From Micromonosporaceae bacterium (GTDB lineage Bacteria > Actinomycetota > Actinomycetes > Mycobacteriales > Micromonosporaceae), in NCBI GenBank assembly GCA_017354595.1, contig JAFMQQ010000261.1, positions 1 through 5,268 of the forward strand: a stretch of DNA of 5,268 nt, given 5' to 3'. How positions within the stretch are numbered: position 1 is the first letter of the stretch; each line of letters starts with the position of its first letter. Below the pieces are notes generated by a model. The model saw only the letters and a list, made by a program, of their open reading frames with translations, was not told the DNA's origin and did no database searches. This document shows, one piece after another, positions 1-5,268 of this stretch. The translations under genes and the position numbers were made by a program.

Positions 1-15
1 CCCCCCCCCCCCCCC
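1..15. repeat. Homopolymer run of 15 C at the window edge
   Basis: The first 15 bases are all C, followed by ordinary mixed sequence. No other run this long occurs in the window. It may be a contig end or sequencing artefact, or a genuine slippage-prone tract that continues to the left; the window cannot decide. No gene can be read across it. Confidence 0.6.
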
Positions 16-65
16 GCTCCGCCGAAGATATTGAAATGTACCGTTGCGTCTGGGAGACTGTGCGG

Positions 66-85
66 GTTGTCGCGCGAGCGACAAC
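66..85. promoter_or_regulatory. Perfect 8-bp inverted repeat, possible operator
   Basis: GTTGTCGC at 66-73 is followed by four bases (GCGA) and then its exact reverse complement GCGACAAC at 78-85. The 20-bp size and symmetry suit a dimeric repressor such as a TetR-family protein, or a short hairpin in RNA. No T-run follows on the plus strand, so an intrinsic terminator of an upstream gene is less likely but possible. It lies about 190 bp before the exporter start, and no repressor gene is visible in the window. Confidence 0.45.
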
Positions 86-137
86 GAGTCGCCGGCGGTC
101 GTGGTGGGCCCAGGCGTCTACTGTGGATGGTGCATGG

Positions 138-168
138 CCCGGGGCCAGACGGTCCCGGGCCAGATCGT
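138..168. repeat. Short imperfect tandem repeat
   Basis: Two adjacent units of 16 and 15 bases share the pattern CCCGGG(G)CCAGA followed by CGGT or TCGT (138-153 and 154-168). The CCCGGG cores are palindromic. In such GC-rich DNA this may be chance, and no function is assigned. Confidence 0.3.
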
Positions 169-200
169 CTCCGAGCCGGTACGGGCGGCCATGACGGCCC

Positions 201-229
201 GGTTTCATCGGGTACCGTCGATTGAAACC
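201..229. promoter_or_regulatory. Imperfect dyad with GGTTTCA / TGAAACC arms
   Basis: GGTTTCA (201-207) and its reverse complement TGAAACC (223-229) flank a 15-bp spacer. With a one-base offset the symmetry extends inward (left GGTTTCATCG, right CGATTGAAACC), and GGTACC sits near the centre. The right arm coincides with the first of the three 11-bp-spaced repeats. This could be a repressor or activator operator about 45-70 bp upstream of the exporter start codon. The binding protein is unknown. Confidence 0.4.
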
Positions 230-254
230 GGGCTAGAACCGGGCTGAAGCCGGC
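222..254 (+). promoter_or_regulatory. Three 11-bp-spaced direct repeats, candidate SARP or PhoP-type box
   Basis: Three consecutive 11-bp units read TTGAAACCGGG, CTAGAACCGGG and CTGAAGCCGGC; the first two differ at only three positions. Regulators of the SARP family (ActII-ORF4, DnrI, AfsR) are known to bind short direct repeats spaced by 11 bp just upstream of a -10 element; PhoP boxes also use 11-bp units, related to GTTCACC. The minus-strand reading here gives GTTC-containing units, so both remain possible. The last unit ends 18 bp before the exporter ATG and 6 bp before a candidate -10 (CATGCT, 261-266). A SARP-type regulator gene lies in the same window. Spacing is seen; function is inferred. 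Confidence 0.45.
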
Positions 255-260
255 CCACCG

Positions 261-275
261 CATGCTCGCAGCATG
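261..275 (+). promoter_or_regulatory. Small palindrome over the exporter start; candidate -10 and leaderless start
   Basis: CATGCT (261-266) and AGCATG (270-275) are perfect reverse complements separated by CGC, and the second arm contains the ATG start codon at 273. No GGAG, GAGG or similar Shine-Dalgarno match exists between 240 and 272. CATGCT fits TANNNT at two key positions (second A, final T) and sits exactly where a -10 would be if transcription began on the A of the ATG, so a leaderless mRNA is plausible. Alternatively a longer mRNA could fold this palindrome and hide the start. An alternative -10, TAGAAC at 234-239, would give a leader of about 28 bases. Confidence 0.35.
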
Positions 276-1229
276 ACGATAACGCAATTGCCACCCGCGA
301 TCCACGTGGTCGGGCTGCGCAAGTCCTTCGGGCAGCAGACGGTACTCGACGGCGTCAGCCTGAGCGTGCCGCCGGGCTCGATCTTCGCGCTGCTCGGCCC
401 CAACGGTGCGGGCAAGACAACCACCATCCACATCCTGTCGACCCTGCTGAGGGCCGACGCCGGCCAGGTCCGGGTCGCCGGCTACGACGTGGCCCAGGAC
501 CCGCAGGCGGTCCGCGCCAGGATCGGGGTCACCGGCCAGTTCTCGGCGGTGGACAACCTGTTGACCGGCGAGGAGAACCTGCGGCTGATGGCCGATCTGC
601 ACCACCTGGGCCGGGCTGGCCGGCGCCGGGCGGCCGAGCTGATCGACCGGTTCGACCTCGCCGACGCCAAGGACAAGCGGGTCGCCACCTACTCCGGCGG
701 GATGGGGCGCCGGCTCGATCTGGCCATGGGCCTGATCGGCGACCCGCGGGTGGTCTTCCTCGACGAGCCGACCACCGGCCTGGATCCGCGCAGCCGCCGG
801 ACCATGTGGCAGATCATCAGGGGCCTGGCCGCCAGCGGGGTGACCGTCCTGCTCACCACCCAGAACCTGGAGGAGGCGGACGAGCTCGCCGACCGGATCG
901 CCGTACTGGACCGGGGCACCGTGGTCGCCGAGGGTACCCCGACGCAACTCAAGCGCCTGGTTCCGGGTGGCCACGTCGCGCTGCGCTTCACCGACCCGGC
1001 CGGGTTGGCCGAGGCCGCCCAGGTGCTCGGCGACGGGGTACCCGACGCGGAGGCGCTCACCCTGCGGATCCCCAGCGATGGCAGCATCGCGGCACTGCGC
1101 GCCCTACTCGACCGGCTGGCTGACGAAGCGATTGATGTCGATGGCCTGACGGTACACACGCCCGACCTCGACGATGTGTTCTTCGCCCTGACCGGGCGTA
1201 CCGACGACGTGATGGAGACCGTGTCATGA
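273..1229 (+). CDS. drrA: DrrA-type drug-export ABC transporter ATP-binding protein
   Basis: This 318-residue cytoplasmic ATPase should power the membrane partner encoded immediately downstream, exporting a drug or secondary metabolite; the substrate is not predictable. Visible motifs: Walker A GPNGAGKT (42-49), Q-loop Gln89 in VTGQF, signature YSGGM (140-144) in place of LSGGQ, and Walker B VVFLDEP (160-166) followed by the D-loop GLDP. The H-loop position is Gln197 in LLTTQNLEEAD, where most ABC ATPases have His; Gln is familiar in DrrA-like daunorubicin-resistance ATPases. The C-terminal segment (about 230-318) ends with LDDVFFALTG, the hallmark of the DrrA C-terminal domain. Length is normal for the family. 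The start is ATG 273, because an in-frame TAG at 234-236 and no other upstream start codon exclude a longer form, and GTG 306 would remove the usual N-terminal strand. No Shine-Dalgarno is present. No TTA codon was seen. The symbol denotes the family, not a proven orthologue. Confidence 0.95.
   Translation: MTITQLPPAIHVVGLRKSFGQQTVLDGVSLSVPPGSIFALLGPNGAGKTTTIHILSTLLRADAGQVRVAGYDVAQDPQAVRARIGVTGQFSAVDNLLTGEENLRLMADLHHLGRAGRRRAAELIDRFDLADAKDKRVATYSGGMGRRLDLAMGLIGDPRVVFLDEPTTGLDPRSRRTMWQIIRGLAASGVTVLLTTQNLEEADELADRIAVLDRGTVVAEGTPTQLKRLVPGGHVALRFTDPAGLAEAAQVLGDGVPDAEALTLRIPSDGSIAALRALLDRLADEAIDVDGLTVHTPDLDDVFFALTGRTDDVMETVS
1214..1217 (+). promoter_or_regulatory. Ribosome binding site of the permease gene
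   Basis: GGAG lies 8 bases before ATG 1226, inside the end of the ATPase gene. Together with the ATGA overlap it supports ATG 1226 as the start and suggests translational coupling of the two transporter genes. The first gene of the operon has no comparable site. Confidence 0.75.
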
Positions 1230-2017
1230 GTTCTCTTCAGTACACCCTGGCCGACTCGTCCACGATGCTGCGCCGCAACCTCAGACATATGCTGCGGTAC
1301 CCGGGACTGACGCTGCTACTGGTCGGCATGCCGATCGTCTTCCTGCTGCTGTTCGTCTATGTCTTCGGCGGCACCCTCGGATCGGGACTGGGCGGCGCCT
1401 CGGTCGGCCGCGCCGCCTACCTGGACTACCTGGCCCCGGGGATCCTGCTGGTCACGATCGCGGCGGTCGCCAACGGCACCGCGATCTCGGTCGCGATGGA
1501 CATGACCAGCGGGATCATCGCCCGGTTCCGTACCATGGCGATCGCCCGGGCCAGCGTGCTGACCGGGCATGTGGTGGGTGCGGTGGTGCAGACCCTGATC
1601 GGCGTGGCGGTCGTTCTCGGCGTCGCGCTGGCGATCGGCTTCCGGCCCAACGCGACCCCGCTGGAGTGGCTCGCCCTGCTCGGCGTCGTGGCGATGGTCG
1701 GTTTCGCACTCACCTGGCTGTGCGTCGCGCTCGGCCTGCTGGCCAAGACCGTGGAGTCGGCGAGCAACCTGCCGATGCCGCTGACCTTCCTGCCGTTCCT
1801 GGGCAGCGGCTTCGTGCCGGTCGCCTCGATGCCGGTGGGGCTGCGCTGGTTCGCGCGGTACCAGCCATTCACTCCGATCACCGAGACGATGCGCGGGTTG
1901 CTGACTGGTACCGGCATCGGCACCAGCGCACTGGTCGCGGTCGTCTGGTGCGCCGGGATCGCACTGCTGAGCTACCTGTGGGCCAAGCGGCTGTACGCGC
2001 GGGACCCCGTGCGGTAG
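1226..2017 (+). CDS. drrB: DrrB-type ABC-2 family transporter permease
   Basis: This 263-residue integral membrane protein is the expected partner of the upstream ATPase and forms the export pore. It has about six hydrophobic segments, at roughly 28-48, 70-92, 112-138, 146-172, 183-203 and 232-252, the usual ABC-2 membrane topology. The N-terminal stretch (LRRNLRHMLRYPG) is basic and amphipathic, as in DrrB proteins, where it contacts the ATPase. Family-typical segments include YLAPGILL (66-74), the MDMTSGIIARFRTMAIAR cytoplasmic loop (91-108) and the FVPVASMPVGLRWFARYQPFTP region (196-217) before the last helix. It overlaps the ATPase gene by four bases (ATGA), has a GGAG site 8 bases upstream, and ends with TAG at 2015-2017. 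Length is normal. Substrate and resistance phenotype are not visible from sequence. Confidence 0.94.
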   Translation: MSSLQYTLADSSTMLRRNLRHMLRYPGLTLLLVGMPIVFLLLFVYVFGGTLGSGLGGASVGRAAYLDYLAPGILLVTIAAVANGTAISVAMDMTSGIIARFRTMAIARASVLTGHVVGAVVQTLIGVAVVLGVALAIGFRPNATPLEWLALLGVVAMVGFALTWLCVALGLLAKTVESASNLPMPLTFLPFLGSGFVPVASMPVGLRWFARYQPFTPITETMRGLLTGTGIGTSALVAVVWCAGIALLSYLWAKRLYARDPVR

Positions 2018-2052
2018 GTCGACCCGACCAGGCGTGCCCTCCCGGGGGCGAT

Positions 2053-2092
2053 GCAGCCGGCCCTCGCTCTGTTGCGGGTGAGGGCCGGCTGC
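2053..2092. terminator. Strong hairpin between convergent genes, probable bidirectional terminator
   Basis: GCAGCCGGCCCTC (2053-2065) pairs perfectly with GAGGGCCGGCTGC (2080-2092). Four further inner pairs, two of them G-T, extend it to a 17-bp stem with a six-base loop. It begins 36 bp after the permease stop and about 134 bp beyond the regulator stop on the other strand. There is no T-run on either strand, as is common for actinobacterial terminators. The rest of 2018-2225 shows no gene. Confidence 0.8.
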
Positions 2093-2225
2093 GTGCCGAT
2101 CAGCGTGGATCGGGTCCGCAGCTAGTTCAGAACCTGGGTGGATGGCGGCGAAGACCGCGGTACGCAGCCGGTCACTGCGCGGGCTCCAGGGCCAGCGTTA
2201 TCGTGCGTCCGCCGGTAACCTGCTC

Positions 2226-5200
2226 TCACCGGCGGGCGGCCAGGAGTTTGAGCGCGGCCGCGCGCAGCTCGATTCGGTCCATTGTGGAGTACTCGGCGAC
2301 GGCTTCCCGGTAGGCGTTCGGGTCGGCCGCGAGGGCGGCCTGCCGGGCGCGCGCGGAGGACATGGTGGGCTGGAAGGAGCGCAGGTACCGCAACCGGTCC
2401 GCGAGCGCCGTCATCCGCGCGGCGGTCGCGGCGCCGGCGGGCGCGACGGCGGCCGCGAGGTCGGCGGTGGCCAGCGCCAGGAGCAGGGTACCGGAGACGG
2501 AGAACTCCATCAGGTACGGCGGCGGATGCGGTACCGGCTCGGTGAGGATCGCCGACAGGTACCCCGGCATCGGGTCGAGCAGGTCGCGAACCAGGTCCAG
2601 CCGGCCGTGCCGGGCGTGCGCCACCACGGCCACCGCGGCCTTCTCCAGCGTCCAGGGATCCAGGTTCTGCGCGAAGCGGCGCAGGCTCTGATCGCTGGAG
2701 TCCTTCCGCGTCGCGACGGCCTGCCGCCACAGTTCGAGCCCGGCGTCCACCTCGCCGCGGACGAGCAGGATCTCGGCCCGCACGCCGAGCCCGTACGAGT
2801 GGGTCTCCGGATCCTCCGCGTTCTCCGGCGCCACCGACGCAAGCCAGCGCTCGGCCTCGTCCACCTCGCCGACCTGGAGGTTGGCCAGCACCATCCACCA
2901 CTGCAGGCCGATCAGATCGGGCCCGCCGAGCCGTCGCACCGCCGGTACGATCGCGTCGAGCTCGCCCATCACCTCGGCCGGCCGCTCCAGCTGCAGTGCC
3001 AGTTCGGCGATCCTGGCTCCGGACATCACCTCCAGCCACGGCATGCCCTGCCCCCCGACCAGGTCGCGCGTCCGGCGCGCCGCGTTCAGCGCTGCCTCAA
3101 GGTCGCCGGCGTTCTCCAGCAGGTATGCGGCGACGGAGTTGGCCAGTCCGGCCACCAGCGGTGCGCCTGCGTCGCACAGGCCGAGCAGCGCACCGGGATC
3201 CTGTACCGCCGCCGAGGTGAGGATGGTGGCCATGGCGCGGGTCGGGGTGGTGGGGGGCGCCGCGGGCAGCCGGCGCAGCGCGACCAGCAGGCGCGCCGCC
3301 CGGGGACCTTGCAGCATGAAGATGTACCCGGTGGCGAGCGACAGCGCGGCGCGCGTGGTGTCAAGCATCTCGGGGTCGGGCCGGTAGTGCGACAGTAGCC
3401 AGGAGATCTCGCCGGTGAGCTGCCCGACCCGGGTGAAGTTGGCCTCCACCGTACACAATGCGAGCAGCACGGCGGAGGCGGCCGCGACGGTCGGGGCGTC
3501 GCCGCGGCCCTGTGCCAGGCGCAGCGCCTGCAGCAGGTTCTCCTGCTCGGCCCGCAGAAGGTCCACTGTGGAGAATGCGTCGGGCCCGAAGAGGGACTCG
3601 TGGTGGCGGATGCCGAGGTCGCGGGCCCAGCCGAGGAAGGCATCGGTCACCTGCCGGCTCTGCTGGTCGCTGCGCTGCGCCGAGCTGAACTCCCGTACCG
3701 TCTCCAGCATCTGGAAGCGGGTGCCGGCGGCCACCTCGCCCGCCTTCAGCAGCGAGTGGTCGACCAGGCGTTCCAGGATCTCCAGCGTGTCGCCGCCGGT
3801 GCCACCGGGCTCGAGGTCGCCTTCCGCGGCGGGATCGAGCCGGCCGAGCAGGGAGCGGGCGGCGTCGGTACCGAAGCCGTTGGGGAAGACGCAGAGCGCG
3901 CGCATCGCCGCCTGTTCGGCCGGGTCGAGCAGGTTCCAGCTCCACTCGACCACTGCGGCCAGGGTGCGGTGCCGCGCCGGAGCGTCGCGTGGCCCGCCGC
4001 GCAGCAGGGCGAACCGGTCGGAGAGGCGCCGCGCGATCTCCGCGACCGACATCACCCGTACCCGCGCCGCGGCCAGCTCGACCGCGAGCGGCAGGCCGTC
4101 CAGGTGGCGTACCACCTCGGCGACGGTAGCGCTGGGCAGCTCGACGGCGGGCCGGGCGGCCCGGGCGCGCTGGACGAACAGCTCGACCGCGGTCGCCTGG
4201 TCCAGCTCCGGCAGCGGGTACACCGACTCGGAGGACAGGCCGAGCGGCGCCCGGCTGGTGGTCAGTACCCGCAGGTCCCGGCTCGCCGCCACCAGCTGCT
4301 GTACCAGCGCCGCCACGCCGGACCGGACCTGCTCGCAGTTGTCCAGCACGAGCAGCACCGGGCCGGTACCGGTGGCGGCGACGATCGCTGCGGCCGGGTC
4401 GGTCGGCGGCGGCTGGTGCGGCACCGGGGCGCGGGACGTCTCGCCGATCCCGAGCGCGGTGATGACCTCGCCGGCCACGTCGGCGTCGGCGCTCACGCTC
4501 GCCAGCGGTACGAAGTGCACCACCCGGTACGGCGCCTCCCGGCTCACCGCGTACGCGAGCCTGGTCTTGCCGAGCCCGCCGGGGCCGACGATGGAGGTGA
4601 CCCGCGAGGCGCGCACCAGTTCGGTGACGGCGTCGATATCGCCGGCCCGGCCGAGCAGCTGGTTGGGCTCGTGTGGCACGCCGGTACGGATAGCGGGCTG
4701 GGTGCCCGGGCCGGCCGCGGTGCCGGGGCCGGCCGCCGGAATCGGGCCGGCCGCGGCGCCCGGGTCGCTGAGCAGTTCGCGGTGCAGGGACTGGAGTGCC
4801 GGACCGGGATCGGTGCCGAGCTCTTCGCGCAGCCCGCGCCGGTAGGTCTCGTACCGCTCCAGCGCCGTGGCCGGACCGGCGGTGCCCGCCTCGCAGCGCA
4901 GCAACTCCAGCAGGATCTCCTCGTCCCGCGGCTGGCGCCGGTACAGCTCGGCGAGTGGCTCGACCGCCTCGGCCGGGCGGCCCAGCCGGGACAGGGCCAG
5001 CGCCCGGGTCCGCGCCAGCGACCAGTACGCCGCCCGCCGCTGCCCGCGCAGTGCTGCGACCGGATCCGCCTCGGCACCCGCCGTGTCGCCGGCTGGTCCG
5101 CCGTGCCACAGCGCGAGGCCCGCCTCCGCCTCGGCGAGCGCCGCCTCGGGGTCCCCGACCCGCGCCCGCCGGGCAGCGGTCGACGCCCGTACCAGTACCG

Positions 5201-5268
5201 CCGCCGCGTCCACCTGGTCCTCGCCCAGCGCCAGCCGGTACCCGTTGGGAATGCTGGCGATGACCTCG
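2226..5268 (-). CDS. AfsR/SARP-like regulator: BTAD, STAND ATPase, helical repeats (5' end beyond the window)
   Basis: A large cytoplasmic transcriptional regulator of the AfsR-like type, read right to left, with its N-terminus cut off. The frame is open to the edge: 18 codons before GTG 5213 read EVIASIPNGYRLALGEDQ, the typical junction between the winged-helix DNA-binding domain and the BTAD, so GTG 5213 is an internal valine. Numbering from that valine: BTAD about 1-150 (ending ELGTDPGPAL, 131-140); Ala-Gly-Pro linker 152-172; NB-ARC/STAND ATPase from about 185, with Walker A GPGGLGKT (210-217), Walker B LLVLDN (287-292), TTSRAPLGL (318-326) and GLPLA (373-377); a winged-helix stretch around EWSWNLLDPAEQ (423-434); RFQMLETVREF (499-509); then an Ala/Leu-rich helical, TPR-like region to 995, ending with TGA 2226-2228. 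About 1013 residues are visible, and some 70-90 are probably missing. ATP-driven switching is inferred from the family. It converges on the transporter operon and may regulate it. No TTA codon was seen. Confidence 0.93.
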   Translation of the reverse strand, partial: EVIASIPNGYRLALGEDQVDAAAVLVRASTAARRARVGDPEAALAEAEAGLALWHGGPAGDTAGAEADPVAALRGQRRAAYWSLARTRALALSRLGRPAEAVEPLAELYRRQPRDEEILLELLRCEAGTAGPATALERYETYRRGLREELGTDPGPALQSLHRELLSDPGAAAGPIPAAGPGTAAGPGTQPAIRTGVPHEPNQLLGRAGDIDAVTELVRASRVTSIVGPGGLGKTRLAYAVSREAPYRVVHFVPLASVSADADVAGEVITALGIGETSRAPVPHQPPPTDPAAAIVAATGTGPVLLVLDNCEQVRSGVAALVQQLVAASRDLRVLTTSRAPLGLSSESVYPLPELDQATAVELFVQRARAARPAVELPSATVAEVVRHLDGLPLAVELAAARVRVMSVAEIARRLSDRFALLRGGPRDAPARHRTLAAVVEWSWNLLDPAEQAAMRALCVFPNGFGTDAARSLLGRLDPAAEGDLEPGGTGGDTLEILERLVDHSLLKAGEVAAGTRFQMLETVREFSSAQRSDQQSRQVTDAFLGWARDLGIRHHESLFGPDAFSTVDLLRAEQENLLQALRLAQGRGDAPTVAAASAVLLALCTVEANFTRVGQLTGEISWLLSHYRPDPEMLDTTRAALSLATGYIFMLQGPRAARLLVALRRLPAAPPTTPTRAMATILTSAAVQDPGALLGLCDAGAPLVAGLANSVAAYLLENAGDLEAALNAARRTRDLVGGQGMPWLEVMSGARIAELALQLERPAEVMGELDAIVPAVRRLGGPDLIGLQWWMVLANLQVGEVDEAERWLASVAPENAEDPETHSYGLGVRAEILLVRGEVDAGLELWRQAVATRKDSSDQSLRRFAQNLDPWTLEKAAVAVVAHARHGRLDLVRDLLDPMPGYLSAILTEPVPHPPPYLMEFSVSGTLLLALATADLAAAVAPAGAATAARMTALADRLRYLRSFQPTMSSARARQAALAADPNAYREAVAEYSTMDRIELRAAALKLLAARR
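4708..4761. repeat. Three 18-bp tandem repeats inside the regulator gene
   Basis: Units start at 4708, 4726 and 4744; the first 11 bases, GGGCCGGCCGC, are identical in all three. Being a multiple of three, they encode a hexapeptide repeat on the minus strand, AAGPIP-AAGPGT-AAGPGT (residues 154-171 counted from the valine at GTG 5213). This sits in the flexible linker between the BTAD and the ATPase domain. Copy-number change would keep the frame and alter only linker length. Confidence 0.75.

Larger units (their letters stand above)
1..272. other. Intergenic region upstream of the exporter operon
   Basis: No convincing gene is present. The short open frames here (31-225 and 44-247 on the plus strand) give Gly/Arg-rich translations without family resemblance, and neither has a clear ribosome binding site. 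The region instead carries several inverted and direct repeats, listed separately, that become denser towards the exporter start. A possible weak promoter is TTGAAA at 31-36, then 17 bp, then GAGACT at 54-59, which would start transcription near the inverted repeat at 66-85. Its -10 match to TANNNT is poor, so this is a suggestion only. Confidence 0.5.

Noticed and set aside
262..276. Four-codon leader ORF (ATG CTC GCA GCA TGA) overlapping the exporter start by ATGA
   Set aside because: Translational coupling is possible in principle, but there is no ribosome site for the leader, and the arrangement is explained equally well by the CATGCT/AGCATG palindrome.
689..1288. Minus-strand open frame of 199 codons opposite the ATPase gene
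   Set aside because: Ser/Arg-rich antisense shadow across a well-supported ABC ATPase gene.
2122..3039. Minus-strand open frame of 305 codons overlapping the regulator
   Set aside because: It is Arg/Gly/Ala-rich with no domain, lies in another frame of the clearly coding regulator gene, and has no ribosome site. GC-rich genes produce such shadow frames.
2142..3398. Plus-strand open frame of 418 codons antisense to the regulator
   Set aside because: Low-complexity translation without motifs; the opposite strand carries the recognisable regulator protein.
3415..4845. Plus-strand open frame of 476 codons antisense to the ATPase domain of the regulator
   Set aside because: Ser/Arg/Ala-rich antisense shadow; the Walker A and GLPLA motifs on the other strand show which strand is coding.
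3361..5109. Minus-strand open frame of 582 codons in another frame of the regulator
   Set aside because: Arg/Gly/Pro-rich out-of-frame translation without family features.
1..5268. CRISPR array, tRNA, rRNA, insertion sequence or attachment site
   Set aside because: No regularly spaced long repeats, transposase-like protein, terminal inverted repeats with target duplication, or cloverleaf-like sequence was found on either strand by eye.
273..5268. bldA (TTA codon) control of the exporter or regulator
   Set aside because: No in-frame TTA codon was seen in any of the three genes in the visible part.

Overview
The window is GC-rich DNA (by eye about 70% G+C), with the GC-biased codon use and SARP-type regulator of an actinobacterium, probably a filamentous one. 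I cannot fix a genus. GTAC is strikingly frequent. The left edge starts with a run of 15 C, and the right edge cuts through a gene.

Layout: 1-272 holds no credible gene but is dense in possible regulatory structure. It has an inverted repeat at 66-85, an imperfect dyad at 201-229, three 11-bp-spaced direct repeats at 222-254, and a small palindrome at 261-275 that includes the next gene's start codon. Positions 273-2017 (+) form a two-gene operon with a 4-bp ATGA overlap: a DrrA-type ABC ATPase and a six-helix DrrB/ABC-2 permease, together a drug or secondary-metabolite exporter. Positions 2018-2225 are intergenic, with a strong hairpin (2053-2092) between convergent genes. From 2226 to the right edge (-) lies a large AfsR/SARP-like regulator: bacterial transcriptional activation domain (BTAD), STAND/NB-ARC-type ATPase and a helical repeat C-terminus. 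Its N-terminal DNA-binding domain lies beyond the window.

Working model (inference): the exporter removes a toxic or self-made compound, and the neighbouring SARP-type regulator may control it. The 11-bp spacing of the repeats before the exporter is the spacing that SARP regulators (and the PhoP response regulator) recognise, and the exporter start has no Shine-Dalgarno sequence and looks leaderless. The families are well known. The less ordinary parts are the stacked promoter architecture, the hexapeptide repeat in the regulator's linker and the GTAC excess. I found no CRISPR array, transposase, rRNA or tRNA.
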